DNA of 64,000 bases from Salinicola halimionae (GCF_003206065.1 NZ_PZJQ01000004.1:759911-823910); one strand, 5' to 3'; positions 53,793 through 63,289 are shown, counted from the stretch's first letter. The notes: generated by a model from the sequence alone, not told the origin. Translations and numbers: made by a program.

Positions 53793-54160
53793 CCCACCTT
53801 CAGGGTAGATGATGGAGTCTCGACCACGCTCGGGGATTGCGGTTGTTGCCCTGATCAACTCGCGTACCCCTCAAGGGTTTGCGCTCAGAGGCGTCGCGGA
53901 TAGAGCGTTTTGGCGCCTTTCGATTGGAAAGACTTTTTGCAACTCACCGAAATTTCGCTCGTTCAGTTTTCTCTGACTTGAGTCGATCCGGTGCTCGATC
54001 GAGAGCTGTCGTTTCGTCATTTTCAAGCTGATTTCCCGGGCGGTTTCACCCGGAGATCTTCCTCTCTCGGGCTGCTAGCGTCGAAAACCGATAACGCCTC
54101 TCCATCCACGGGGTGACCAGGCGTTGTCGGTCGTCTCGAATCGCAGTTCTCGTTTATGAC
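53793..54160. other. Intergenic region between the phosphodiesterase and btuB
   Basis: 368 bp without a gene. AACGCCT / AGGCGTT arms at 54093-54125 on the minus strand form a hairpin just after the btuB stop and may terminate btuB. Confidence 0.45.
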
Positions 54161-56026
54161 CTAGAAGCGGAGTTTCACGCCGCCTTCGAGATAGCGATCC
54201 CGGGTGTTGTAGCCATCGGCCAACTGATAATCCTTGTCGAACGCGTTCTCGAGCTTTGCCGACAGCTCGACGGTCGGCGTCACCTGCCAGGCGGTGCGCA
54301 GGTCGACGACGCCGTAGCCGGCGGTGGTGGTATCGCCATATGGGAAAGAGAACTGCGTATCACGACGGTCGCCAGCAGCACGCAGCGTGGTACCGACGGA
54401 CCAGGCGGCGAGCGTGTAGTCGGCATCGATACGACCGAACGTCCTGGCGCGGCGCTTGAGGCGATCACCGGTATCGCGATCCTCGGGATCCTGATAGGTC
54501 AGGCTGGCTCGCAGCGCGAGGCCATCCTGATGCCAGCCACCGCTCAGTTCGACGCCGCGGATGCGTGACTCATCCACGTTGTAGGGAATGTAGGTCAATG
54601 AATCGTAGCTGATCAGGTCGTCGATTCGGCTCTCGAAGGCGGTGACTCGTGCGTCCCATGGGCCGCGATTCAGCGCCCAGAAGGCTTCCAGTGTCTTCGA
54701 AGTTTCGGCATCGAGATCCGGGTTGGTGCCGTAGGGGCCGTAAAGATCGATCAGATTGGGCGCCTTGAAGGCGGTGCCATAGCTCACGCCGATCCGCTGG
54801 AACTCGGTCAGGTGGTAGGCATAACCCAGGTTGCCGGTAGTCTCTTCGCCGAAGCGTGAGTCGTCATCGTAGCGTAGCGATCCCGTCACTTCGTGGGCGC
54901 CGTACCGACGCTGAACCATGGCGTACAGGCCGTAGTTCTCGCGGCTGTCCTTCTGGTACTGCGAGCCGTAGGCGTAATCGTCGTAATCGAGTCGTTCTTC
55001 GCGATAGTCGACGCCCAGTACATCGACGCCGTGGGTCCGCGTGAAACGGTGCTGCAGGCCGAGTTCGTTGCGGTGGGATTCGGTCCGGCTATTACGGCTG
55101 CCGTCGTAGCGTTCCTCGCGTTGCTCGTCGAAATGCCCGGCCGTGAGGATCATGTCCCAGTCGGTGTCGAGTGCCACATCGAGCTGCCCACCGAAGGTCT
55201 GAAGATACCCCTTGGTTCGGCAGTCCTGGGATGCGCCCAGGGCGCCGACGGGGTAACAATTGTCGTAATCGGTATCGAAGTTCTGGCGCAGGGCATTGAA
55301 GCTGAGGTCGACTCGATCACCGAAACGATGGGAAAGGCCCAGCTGGCCGCCGCTGCGCTCGAAGCCATCGCGTTCACCGCTGGTGTCGGCTTCGGTCGCA
55401 TTGAAGCCATCGCCGTCACGGCGGAAAAGACTGGCGTTGAGGCGGGTATCAGCATCCCCCGTGGAGACGAACAGGTTCTGCTTGTTGGTGCTGTTTTCCC
55501 CGGCCCTGAGGTCGAGCAACGCATGAGTGCCCTCGCTGCCACGGCGAGTGAATATCTGGATCACGCCGCCAATGGCATCCGCGCCGTAGGCGGCGGCACG
55601 CGGGCCACGCACGATTTCGATGCGATCGATCGCCTCCGGGGGCAGAAATTCCAGGCTGGCACCGCCGCTGGTCGCCGAGTTGACACGCACGCCGTCGACC
55701 AGCACGACGCTGTGATCGGATTCACTACCGCGCATGAACAGGCTGGTGAGACTGCCCGGTGCACCGGTCTGAGCGATTTCGATCCCCGCGCGGCCCTGCA
55801 ACAGTTCGATCACGCTGTCTGCCTGACTACGTTCGATCTCGGCGCGATCGATGATGGTGGTACTGGCCAGCACATCGGCCTGGGATTGAGGCAGGCGATT
55901 GGCCGTCACCTGGACGTTGTCGAGTTGTTGCTGACCGTCGGCCCGTTGCTGGGCCTGAGCCGATAGCGAAGCCATGGCCACGGCGAGCGCGACGCCCGAG
56001 GCGATGGCTTTTTTATGGTAATGCAT
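54161..56026 (-). CDS. btuB: TonB-dependent vitamin B12 receptor
   Basis: 621 residues from ATG 56026. Signal peptide 1-26 (SLSAQAQ), N-terminal plug domain, then a 22-stranded barrel ending GGVKLRF with terminal Phe. Plug region: LPQSQADVLASTTIIDRAEIERSQADSVIELLQG and IEIVRGPRAAAYGADAIGGVIQIFTRRG. Barrel: HQHRFT-like (LQHRFTRTHGVDVLGVDYREERL), VSYGTAFKAPNLIDLYGPYGTNPDLDAETS. The last two are characteristic of BtuB-type TBDTs, and the cobalamin riboswitch in the 5' leader confirms the ligand. The upstream frame to 56215 is riboswitch sequence, not protein. Confidence 0.95.
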   Translation of the reverse strand: MHYHKKAIASGVALAVAMASLSAQAQQRADGQQQLDNVQVTANRLPQSQADVLASTTIIDRAEIERSQADSVIELLQGRAGIEIAQTGAPGSLTSLFMRGSESDHSVVLVDGVRVNSATSGGASLEFLPPEAIDRIEIVRGPRAAAYGADAIGGVIQIFTRRGSEGTHALLDLRAGENSTNKQNLFVSTGDADTRLNASLFRRDGDGFNATEADTSGERDGFERSGGQLGLSHRFGDRVDLSFNALRQNFDTDYDNCYPVGALGASQDCRTKGYLQTFGGQLDVALDTDWDMILTAGHFDEQREERYDGSRNSRTESHRNELGLQHRFTRTHGVDVLGVDYREERLDYDDYAYGSQYQKDSRENYGLYAMVQRRYGAHEVTGSLRYDDDSRFGEETTGNLGYAYHLTEFQRIGVSYGTAFKAPNLIDLYGPYGTNPDLDAETSKTLEAFWALNRGPWDARVTAFESRIDDLISYDSLTYIPYNVDESRIRGVELSGGWHQDGLALRASLTYQDPEDRDTGDRLKRRARTFGRIDADYTLAAWSVGTTLRAAGDRRDTQFSFPYGDTTTAGYGVVDLRTAWQVTPTVELSAKLENAFDKDYQLADGYNTRDRYLEGGVKLRF

Positions 56027-56164
56027 GCGATGTGATCCCCAACTGCGTACTGAACGAAGACGCAATGGGAGGACGACGTGACGAAGCCCGCCGCGGACGT
56101 CAGAGAGTCCGGGCAGGGGTGCCGCCACTGGATGAGCCCTCCGCATCAACCAGTGAAGAGAAAC

Positions 56165-56390
56165 GTGCCGGTCTCCGGACTCTCGCGCGATGGCTTTGAA
56201 CCATCCGACACACACGCCTTCCCATGGCGACGAACGTTCCCTTGAAGCGTTGTCCGTCGTCTCACAGTGGCTGGATGGCCTGGCGGCACATCCGGTGGTG
56301 TCTTAGGAAATGTCGTGTTCCTAACGCGATTACCGTTGCGGGGGCAGTTCAGGGTTCCCACCTGATTCCCGTGCACACGTCTCTCGACGC
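56165..56390 (-). ncRNA. Cobalamin (adenosylcobalamin) riboswitch
   Basis: Minus strand reads the conserved core GGGAATCAGGTGGGAACCC (about 56373-56355), then CTGAACTGCCCCCGCAACGGTAA, then CAGCCACTGTGAGACGACGG, GGGAAGGCG, and the B12 box GAGTCCGGAGACCGGC (56182-56167). All five elements are in the order of the class. A candidate switching hairpin, CACTGG / CCAGTG arms, lies at about 56131-56156 downstream, before the btuB start at 56026. Presumably B12 shuts off btuB expression. Confidence 0.93.
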
Positions 56391-56414
56391 GCCGGATTGT
56401 CGCAGCTTCCTATC

Positions 56415-56444
56415 GACAAGTGAATTCCGGACAAGTGAATTCCG
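56415..56444. repeat. 15-bp tandem duplication
   Basis: Two perfect copies of GACAAGTGAATTCCG at 56415-56429 and 56430-56444, between the riboswitch and the motB stop. Confidence 0.85.
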
Positions 56445-56482
56445 CGCAAAGGAATCGGGTGGCTGTGGAGCCGGCCGCATCC

Positions 56483-57367
56483 TCACGGCGCCGACGAGTT
56501 CGGCTCCTGCAACACCAGTTCCACTCGGCGGTTGCTGGCGCGTCCGGCCGGGGTGTGATTGCTGACCAGCGGGTGGGTCGAGGCATACCCGATCGCGCGC
56601 AGCCGCCCGCCGTCGATACCGGCCAGGCGCAGAACACGAACGACCGCCGAGGCCCGCGCCGCTGACAGTTCCCAGTTGGAAGGGAAGCGAGAGGTCGAAA
56701 TCGGAACGCTATCGGTGTGCCCCTCGACCGAAATCGTGCCATGGAAGTCCTGCAGCATCGGGATCAGCTTCTCGACCAGTTCTCGTCCATTATCGCTTAG
56801 CCCGACGGCGCTACTGTCGAAGAGCAGGTGGTCCTGTATGCGAAGGTTGAGGCCGTGAGGAATCGCCGTGACTTCGACGCCATCGATCCGAGGCAGCGCG
56901 GGTGCGGCTTTTTCGTCAGACACGACATCAGGTAGGTCGAACAACGGCACGCTGAACGCCATTGAAGCGGCGACGAGGCTCTCGGTGGGTAGTGGCTGAA
57001 CCGATGCGGGCGAATAGAAGCCGATGTCGCTCGCTAGCGGCGCTGGGGTTAGCCGACGCGGTGGACGATAGAACTCGCCGATGCTGATGGCGGGCAAGAC
57101 CATCGGCGCTGCCAGATGCGGTTTCTCCGCCGGAATATGCAGCGGCAGCGCGGTGACGACCGGTGTATCGACAGTGTCGTGACTGGCCAGCTGACCGCCA
57201 TACAGCGCCAGCATCAGCACGAAGAACGTGATCAGCAGCATGAGCATGTCGAGATAGCTCATCAGCCACGAATCGCTCTCGCTGCTGCGTCCGGCATCGT
57301 CGAAGGGGCCGTCGTCGAACAGCAGATCGGAGAAGGGGCCGCCGGGGGAGATTGCGGCCTGACTCAT
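56483..57367 (-). CDS. motB: MotB-like stator protein
   Basis: 294 residues. Single N-terminal TM helix with the ion-binding Asp40 in SYLDMLMLLITFFVLMLALYGG, a long Pro-rich linker (about 60-170), and an OmpA-type peptidoglycan-binding domain: DHLLFDSSAVGLSDNGRELV, EGHTDSVPISTSRFPSNWELSAARASAVVRVL, SNHTPAGRASNRRVEL. Partner MotA overlaps it by 4 bp. No other flagellar gene is in the window; a proton or sodium coupling ion cannot be assigned. Confidence 0.88.
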   Translation of the reverse strand: MSQAAISPGGPFSDLLFDDGPFDDAGRSSESDSWLMSYLDMLMLLITFFVLMLALYGGQLASHDTVDTPVVTALPLHIPAEKPHLAAPMVLPAISIGEFYRPPRRLTPAPLASDIGFYSPASVQPLPTESLVAASMAFSVPLFDLPDVVSDEKAAPALPRIDGVEVTAIPHGLNLRIQDHLLFDSSAVGLSDNGRELVEKLIPMLQDFHGTISVEGHTDSVPISTSRFPSNWELSAARASAVVRVLRLAGIDGGRLRAIGYASTHPLVSNHTPAGRASNRRVELVLQEPNSSAP

Positions 57368-58182
57368 GCGGATTCGGCCGAGGTGTCGGCCGGCTGTGGC
57401 TGTCTGACGTCGCGCATTTCATCGCGATGCTCGGCACGATAGGTATTCAGGGCCTCCTCGATGAACGCTGGCAGACGTCGTTTGCTGACCATCATCACGC
57501 CTTCCAGAATCAGCGTCATGGTCATCAATCGCGCTTCGGTACGACGCTCGAGTTTGACCGCGATCGGCTTGAACAGCAGGTTGGCCAGCAGAATGCCATA
57601 GAACGTCGACATCAGCGCCACGGCCAGACGCGGGCCGATCACCGCCAGATCTCCGGCCTGGATCACCTCGAGCATGTTGATCAACCCGACCAGGGTGCCG
57701 AGCATGCCGAACGCCGGTGCGTAGACGGCCATGGTGCGCAGGATCTGCGCCTCGGTTCGCTCCCTGGCTTTGACCCGTACCATCCGCCAGCGCAGCATCT
57801 CGCGAATTTCCTCCTCGCGAGTGTTGGCGATCACCATCTGCATGCCAGTGCGTAGAAACGGGTTGGTGGTGCTATTCAGCGCACCTTCAATCGCGCGGAT
57901 ATTGCCTCGACTCCAGTGGCGCGACATTTCGATCAATTGCTCGAGATCACTCTCCAATTCGCTGGCCTGGGGTTCGCGTCGGAACACCACCGCGATCTGC
58001 CGGCACAGGCGTTGCATCTCCTGCAGCGGGTAGCTGATGAAGCTCGCCGCCAGCGTGCCGGTCAGCACGATCGCCAACCCCGGTAGATTGAAGAAGCTGC
58101 TGGGGGCCTGGGCGGTAAACAGCACGACGGTCGCCAGTAACAAAGCACTGGCGATGATGCCGATGAGCGTAGAAGGATTCAT
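57364..58182 (-). CDS. motA: MotA/PomA-like stator protein
   Basis: 272 residues from ATG 58182 (MNPSTLIGIIASALLLATVVLF). Four TM helices: two N-terminal, then FGMLGTLVGLINMLEV and ALMSTFYGILLANLLFKPIAVKLE, as in MotA/PomA. The cytoplasmic loop carries EAIIEMSRHWSRGN-like (LEQLIEMSRHWSRGN) and LRWRMVRVKARERTEAQILR. The upstream frame to 58311 lacks family character. Paired with motB as a translationally coupled unit. Confidence 0.9.
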   Translation of the reverse strand: MNPSTLIGIIASALLLATVVLFTAQAPSSFFNLPGLAIVLTGTLAASFISYPLQEMQRLCRQIAVVFRREPQASELESDLEQLIEMSRHWSRGNIRAIEGALNSTTNPFLRTGMQMVIANTREEEIREMLRWRMVRVKARERTEAQILRTMAVYAPAFGMLGTLVGLINMLEVIQAGDLAVIGPRLAVALMSTFYGILLANLLFKPIAVKLERRTEARLMTMTLILEGVMMVSKRRLPAFIEEALNTYRAEHRDEMRDVRQPQPADTSAESA

Positions 58183-58338
58183 GAACGGCTCGCAACCTGG
58201 GAACGGGCATGGCGCCCATCTTAAGCCCGAGGGCTTGCCGTCAAAGGGTCTAAATGGCGGGTCTATCAGTCGCTTATTGTCGAAGGATGTGCATTGATGG
58301 AGGGCGCTCAAGGTCCGAGGGCAGGGTGCGAGCCGGCA

Positions 58339-59154
58339 TCAGACGCTTTCCGTGACCCGCCGCCGCGTCGATACTTCCTCGGCATGGACCACGAAACGGG
58401 TCGGGTCATCGCTGATCACGCCGTCGACGCCCCAGTCCCAGAGCTTCTCGAACGTCACCGGATCATTGGCGGTGTAGCAGAACAGCTTGATCTCCTCATC
58501 GGCGATCTCCTGGACTCGCTTGATCTTCATCTTGCGCCAGTCGAGATGCAGACTGTAGGCCGCGAGACGTTCGGTTTCCTGCCACCAGCGCTTGGGTACC
58601 TTGTCGTCGAGCACGCCGAGACGCAGTCGATCTGGGTCGGATTCCAGTGCTCGCGCGGCGGTCAGCGCATGACGATCGAACGAGGAGACGATCAGCTTGT
58701 CGGCCGGCAGCGCCTCCAGCGTTGGCGGCAGCGCAGCCTGGACGAGTTCGATGGCGTTGCGACCCCGGCAGACCTTGAGCTCCAGATTGAGACCCATGCC
58801 CAGCCGCTGAATCAGTGCCAGCATCGCCTCGAGCGTCGCCATGGTTTCGCCCCGATACTGGGCACCGAACCAGCTACCGGCGTCCAGTTTGGCGGCACTT
58901 TCGGCGTTGAGCTTGAACAGCTTGCCACGCCCGTCGGAGCAGCGCTTGAGCCCAGCGTCGTGCCAGATCACGGGCGTACCGTCCCCGAGCAACTGAACGT
59001 CGAGTTCGACCCAATCGCAACCGGCATCATGTGCGGCCTGAACCGCTGCCAGCGTGTTTTCCGGGGCCCGCGCGGAAAGACCGCGGTGGGCGATGTAGCG
59101 GGGCATGGCGTTATCGACGTGGTCGGCGCTGGCGGCGGGGCGCGGCTGGGTCAT
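58339..59154 (-). CDS. ugpQ: Glycerophosphodiester phosphodiesterase, UgpQ-like
   Basis: 271 residues. GDPD TIM barrel with catalytic IAHRGLSARAPENT (His23, Arg24, Glu32), WVELDVQLLGDGTPVIWHD (Glu50, Asp52, His65) and LNLELKV. Closing GVDGVISDDPTRF is typical. Hydrolyses deacylated phospholipids to glycerol-3-phosphate and alcohol; lack of a signal peptide suggests cytoplasmic. GGAGAT precedes the ATG; a second ATG at 59106 would start directly at MPRYIAHRG. Confidence 0.92.
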   Translation of the reverse strand: MTQPRPAASADHVDNAMPRYIAHRGLSARAPENTLAAVQAAHDAGCDWVELDVQLLGDGTPVIWHDAGLKRCSDGRGKLFKLNAESAAKLDAGSWFGAQYRGETMATLEAMLALIQRLGMGLNLELKVCRGRNAIELVQAALPPTLEALPADKLIVSSFDRHALTAARALESDPDRLRLGVLDDKVPKRWWQETERLAAYSLHLDWRKMKIKRVQEIADEEIKLFCYTANDPVTFEKLWDWGVDGVISDDPTRFVVHAEEVSTRRRVTESV

Positions 59155-59172
59155 GCGTTCGGGATCTCCGTC

Positions 59173-59192
59173 GAACGCCGGGGGCGGCGTTC
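59173..59192. repeat. Hairpin upstream of ugpQ
   Basis: GAACGCCG / CGGCGTTC with GGGG loop. Leader or operator structure; function unknown. The rest of 59155-59518 has a second palindrome at 59355-59369 and no gene. Confidence 0.4.
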
Positions 59193-59354
59193 ATGGCTTT
59201 CAGGATCAAAAAAATGAGTATGGATCGGTGGCTACCGCCACCGAAGCACTGACCTTCGGTCACCGTGTGTATGGCGTCAAGGCGAATCCTTGCCAAGCCA
59301 AGCTTGAATCTCGTCACTGCCGGTGCGAAGTGTAATCGATCGACGTTACATATA

Positions 59355-59369
59355 GGTGATGCGATCACC
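59355..59369. promoter_or_regulatory. Palindrome GGTGAT-GCG-ATCACC
   Basis: Perfect 6-bp arms, 153 bp before the hypothetical gene at 59522. Possible operator. Confidence 0.3.
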
Positions 59370-59521
59370 GATTCGAGAGTCTCTATGGCCGTCGGAGGTG
59401 TTTTTGGGGTTGAGGTGCGGAGAGAGTAGCCGCTGGCTGATTATGCTAGGCTGCGCGGCTTATTACACCGGCCCGAAGCCGCCGGCAGCGCGCCAAAAGG
59501 CAACCAGTCAGGAGAAGCATG

Positions 59522-60094
59522 ATGAAGGTCGTCCATGTCAGAAACCCTGAAACCCGCGAGGCATGTCTTGCCAAGCTTTGCGCCAGTGTCTACGGGCAAC
59601 AAGCCGGTTTGGCTCCCTTGGTGATGTTCGCCGGCACGCAGGGCGTGCTGTTCGAACAGGAGGCGGCAAGGCTGTTCGCGCTGACCGAAGACGACGGCGC
59701 GATCCTGTGTCTGGCGCTGATCTCGTCCGATGTCGATGGCGGGACCATGGAGATGGGGATGTTGTCGACCCCGGAAGGCAAGGGCAACACCCGGCATAGC
59801 CGACATCTCGTCAAGACGCTGGCGGAGAAGGCACCGCTGCGGGTGACGGCGTCCGACGAGGCCGGCGAGACATTCTTCCGGGGTTGCGGTATCGAACGCT
59901 GGATCGAAGGCGAGGATGGTCTGCGTATTGGCCTGGGACCGCTGCACCCGTCACCGGTCAACGGCGTGCTGCCCAGCATGGTGCGCTTTAACGCCGATGG
60001 CATCGTGCGCACCTTCAAGCAGGAGCCGGAGACCTTCGAGGATTACAAGACGCGTTTCGTCGCTGCGCTGGAGCGCTACGCGGACATCCTGTGA
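59522..60094 (+). CDS. Conserved-looking protein of unknown function
   Basis: 190 residues from ATG 59522 (MKVVHVRNPETREACLAKLCAS), AGGAG 7 bases upstream; ATG 59519 directly precedes it. No signal peptide or membrane segment. The middle (RLFALTEDDGAILCLALISSDVDGGTMEMGMLSTPEGKGNTRHSRHLVKTLAEKAPLRVTASDEAGETFFRGCGIERWIEGEDG) has the alternating strand-helix pattern of an acyltransferase (GNAT-like) fold, but no acetyl-CoA P-loop is clear. I do not recognise the family. Confidence 0.75.
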   Translation: MKVVHVRNPETREACLAKLCASVYGQQAGLAPLVMFAGTQGVLFEQEAARLFALTEDDGAILCLALISSDVDGGTMEMGMLSTPEGKGNTRHSRHLVKTLAEKAPLRVTASDEAGETFFRGCGIERWIEGEDGLRIGLGPLHPSPVNGVLPSMVRFNADGIVRTFKQEPETFEDYKTRFVAALERYADIL

Positions 60095-60255
60095 TTCCCG
60101 ACCCGGTGCCTGCCGGGTGCGTCATCGGATTCGACGGTTACCCGGCGTACGCGGTAACTGATCCGCACCGTTTCTGATCCGTGCCGCACTTGACCCGTCT
60201 CGGGAATGGCGCTTGGATGGCAGACCGAGAGTCATCAGCCCACTAAGGAAATGTC

Positions 60256-61233
60256 ATGGCCAAGCGCATTCAGTTCGCCCGCACCGGCGGCCCGGAGGTT
60301 CTCGAGACCGTCGAGTTCGAACCTGCCGCGCCCAAGGCGGGGGAAGTCAGAGTCAAGAACCACGCCATCGGTCTCAACTTCATCGATATCTACTTTCGGA
60401 CCGGGCTCTATCCGGCTCCGTCCATGCCGTCCGGCCTGGGTACCGAAGGAGCTGGCGTAGTCGATGCCGTTGGCGAGGGCGTGACCCATCTCGAGGAAGG
60501 GGATCGCGTGGCCTACGCCCAGGGGCCGCTGGGTTCCTACTCGGAATTCCACGTGTTGCCGGCGGATAAGGTGGTCGAGCTGCCGGAGGATATTCCCTTC
60601 GAAACCGCGGCGGCCGCGATGCTCAAGGGTTTGACCACACAGTATCTGTTGCGTCAGACGTTCCCGCTGGAAGGCGGCGAAACCATTCTTTTCCACGCCG
60701 CTGCCGGCGGTGTCGGTTCGATCGCCTGTCAGTGGGCCAAGGCCCTGGGCGTCAAGGTGATCGGCACGGTCGGCTCTGCCGAAAAGGCCGAGCTGGCAAT
60801 GAAAAATGGTGCCTGGGCAACGATCAATTACCGCGAGGAGAACGTGGTCGAACGCGTTCGCGAGCTGACCGACGGCGCGATGGTCCCCGTCGTCTACGAC
60901 TCGGTGGGCAAGGATACCTGGCTTACCTCCCTGGACTGCCTGGCGCCGCGTGGCCTGATGGTCAGCTTCGGCAATTCGTCCGGTGCCGTCGAAGGTGTCA
61001 ACGTGGGCGTTCTCAATCAGAAGGGTTCGCTCTATCTGACGCGTCCCAGTCTCAACGGCTACGCCGACACTCGCGAGCGATTCGAGGAGATGTGTCTCGA
61101 TCTGTTCGACATGCTCGAAAGCGGCAAGGTCAATATCGATATCGCGCAGCGTTTCAAGCTCGCAGAGGCCGGCAAGGCGCAGGAAGCGCTGGCGTCTCGT
61201 CGGACCACCGGGTCGACGATTCTCGTCCCGTAA
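60256..61233 (+). CDS. qorA: NADPH:quinone oxidoreductase
   Basis: 325 residues, medium-chain dehydrogenase/reductase without the zinc ligands. LNFIDIYFRTGLYP is the Qor signature; cofactor motif FHAAAGGVGSIACQWAKALG near residue 155; later MVSFGNSSGAV and LTRPSLNGYADTRE are typical. Reduces quinones with NADPH. AAGGAAATGTC precedes the ATG. Followed by an intrinsic terminator. Confidence 0.95.
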   Translation: MAKRIQFARTGGPEVLETVEFEPAAPKAGEVRVKNHAIGLNFIDIYFRTGLYPAPSMPSGLGTEGAGVVDAVGEGVTHLEEGDRVAYAQGPLGSYSEFHVLPADKVVELPEDIPFETAAAAMLKGLTTQYLLRQTFPLEGGETILFHAAAGGVGSIACQWAKALGVKVIGTVGSAEKAELAMKNGAWATINYREENVVERVRELTDGAMVPVVYDSVGKDTWLTSLDCLAPRGLMVSFGNSSGAVEGVNVGVLNQKGSLYLTRPSLNGYADTRERFEEMCLDLFDMLESGKVNIDIAQRFKLAEAGKAQEALASRRTTGSTILVP

Positions 61234-61264
61234 CCCTCATGCAATTCATTGTCGTATGATACCC

Positions 61265-61299
61265 AAGCCGGCATCGCGATAGCGCGTCGCCGGCTTTTT
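61265..61299 (+). terminator. Intrinsic terminator after qorA
   Basis: AAGCCGGC / GCCGGCTT arms with a 16-nt loop, followed by TTTC. Confidence 0.7.
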
Positions 61300-61347
61300 C
61301 TGTCATGGCGGGCGTCATTCGCACTCATTCGCACAAGGAGCGTGTCG

Positions 61348-63177
61348 ATGCAGGATGCAACCTGGGTATTCCTGATACTGGCAGTGACGCTAGTCGCCTT
61401 CGTCTGGGGGCGGTTTCGCTATGATCTCGTCGCCATGGCGGCGCTGCTGAGCTGCGTCCTGCTGGGGGTGGTGCCCGCGGACGACGCTTTCTCCGGCTTC
61501 GGCCATCCGGCCGTGATCACGGTGGCGGCGGTTCTCGTGCTCAGTCGCGGCTTCGAGCATGCTGGCGTGGTCGACTGGATCGCGGAAAAGGCGCTCAAGG
61601 CGGGTAGCCAGCCGATCTGGCAGCTACTGGTGCTGACGACGACCGTGATTCTCATGTCGGCGATCATGAACAACGTCGGCGCGCTGGCACTGTTGTTGCC
61701 GGTCGCGGTGCGGGTCGCCCGCCAACACGGGACCTCGCCCTCTATTCTGCTGATGCCGCTGGCCTTTGGCTCTCTGCTGGGCGGGTTGATCACGCTGATT
61801 GGCACGCCGCCCAATATCATCATCAGCGCCTTTCGAGCCAGTCAGGGAGAGGGCGCCTTCCGCATGTTCGACTTCGCCCCCGTAGGTGCCGGTGTGGCGC
61901 TGGTCGGGCTGCTCTTCATGGTGCTGGTGGGACGAAAGCTGACGCCGCAGCGACAAGGGCAAGCCTCTGCCGACGAGCTGTTCGAGACCTCGGCCTATCT
62001 CAGCGAGCTGACGGTCGGGGAGTCGTCCAAGGCTGTGGGATGGACGCTGCGCGAACTGCGAGAGGTCTGTGACGAGCCGGTGCCGATTCTGGGCATCATC
62101 AGGGATGAAAAACAGCACTCCGGGCATCGATTCTTCGGTCCGCTGCAAGCGGGCGATATCCTGCTGCTCGAAGCGGGGCCCGACGATCTCAAGCAGTTGG
62201 AAGACAAGGGCGGATTGACCCTCGGCGCCCAATCCCGGGATGACGAGACGGCCGGTGACGAGGCGCTCGAAAACGAGGGCGAAGCGAAGCCCGCCAGAAC
62301 GCCCAAGCTCGATACCGATGATCTGCAGTTGGTTGAGGCCGTGGTACGCACCGATTCGATGATGATCCGGCGCACCGTGACGCATTTGCGACTGCTCAAC
62401 CAGCACGGGTTGCACCTGGTGGCGGTTTCACGTGACGGCTCGCGGCTGAAACAGCGTCTTCGCGAGGTCCGCTTCCAGCCGGGTGACGTGCTGCTGCTGC
62501 AGGGCGACGAGAACGGCCTCAGCGATAGCCTTTCGGCGCTGGGCTGCCTGCCGCTGGCCAGCCGCAAGCTGTCGCTGGGTAAGCCTCGTCAACTGTTGCT
62601 GTCGGTAGCGATCTTTGCGGTGGCGATTGCCGCCATGATGTTCGATCTATTGCCGGCCGCGATCGCTTTGTCGCTGGCGGCACTGATCACGCTGGCATCT
62701 GGCGTGCTACCGTTGCGCGAGGGCTATGACGCTATCGAGGGGCCGGTGATCGTGCTGTTGGCCGCGATGCTGCCGGTTGGCCAGGCACTGGAGACCAGCG
62801 GCGGCGCGCAGATGGTCGCCGATGGCATGATGACGCTGGGCAATGGCTGGCCGCCGGTGATCACGCTGGTGGCACTGTTCGTGATCACCCTGCTGCTTTC
62901 CAACGTGATCAACAATGCCGCCGCGGCACTGCTGATGGCACCGATCGCCGCCAATCTCGCCAGTGGCCTGGATGTCTCTCTCGATCCGTTTCTGATGGCT
63001 GTGGCGGTCAGCGCTTCCTGCGCGTTCCTGACGCCGATCGGGCATCAATCGAACACGTTGGTGATGGGGCCGGGCGGCTATCACTTCCGGGATTACTGGA
63101 AGCTGGGTCTGCCGCTGTCGCTCATCGTGATCGCAACCGCCATTCCCTTGATTTTACTTATTTGGCCGCTATCGTGA
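61348..63177 (+). CDS. SLC13 (DASS) family permease with RCK-C/TrkA-C domains
   Basis: 609 residues from ATG 61348 (AAGGAG upstream). Two membrane halves of about five or six helices with conserved SNT-type motifs: ILMSAIMNNVGALALLLPV and GGLITLIGTPPNIIIS in the first half, LLLSNVINNAAAALLMAPIA and LTPIGHQSNTLVMGPGGY in the second. Between them, two TrkA-C domains (about 235-320 and 360-430). Sodium-coupled anion uptake (sulfate, dicarboxylate or similar); the RCK-C insert fits the sulfate/organic-anion subgroup. Substrate unknown. Confidence 0.93.
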   Translation: MQDATWVFLILAVTLVAFVWGRFRYDLVAMAALLSCVLLGVVPADDAFSGFGHPAVITVAAVLVLSRGFEHAGVVDWIAEKALKAGSQPIWQLLVLTTTVILMSAIMNNVGALALLLPVAVRVARQHGTSPSILLMPLAFGSLLGGLITLIGTPPNIIISAFRASQGEGAFRMFDFAPVGAGVALVGLLFMVLVGRKLTPQRQGQASADELFETSAYLSELTVGESSKAVGWTLRELREVCDEPVPILGIIRDEKQHSGHRFFGPLQAGDILLLEAGPDDLKQLEDKGGLTLGAQSRDDETAGDEALENEGEAKPARTPKLDTDDLQLVEAVVRTDSMMIRRTVTHLRLLNQHGLHLVAVSRDGSRLKQRLREVRFQPGDVLLLQGDENGLSDSLSALGCLPLASRKLSLGKPRQLLLSVAIFAVAIAAMMFDLLPAAIALSLAALITLASGVLPLREGYDAIEGPVIVLLAAMLPVGQALETSGGAQMVADGMMTLGNGWPPVITLVALFVITLLLSNVINNAAAALLMAPIAANLASGLDVSLDPFLMAVAVSASCAFLTPIGHQSNTLVMGPGGYHFRDYWKLGLPLSLIVIATAIPLILLIWPLS

Positions 63178-63289
63178 GCCGATCATCGATTATCGTTGTC
63201 TAATTTCGATGACTTGTCTGATCTCGATGACGGCGCCTGCTCGTTCTGTCTGGGTTCTGTGCGGTGGCACGTGTCGATGCCGGATCGGA

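Noticed and set aside
54893..55966. 357-codon plus-strand frame opposite btuB
   Set aside because: Antisense to a clear TonB-dependent receptor; translation lacks family features.
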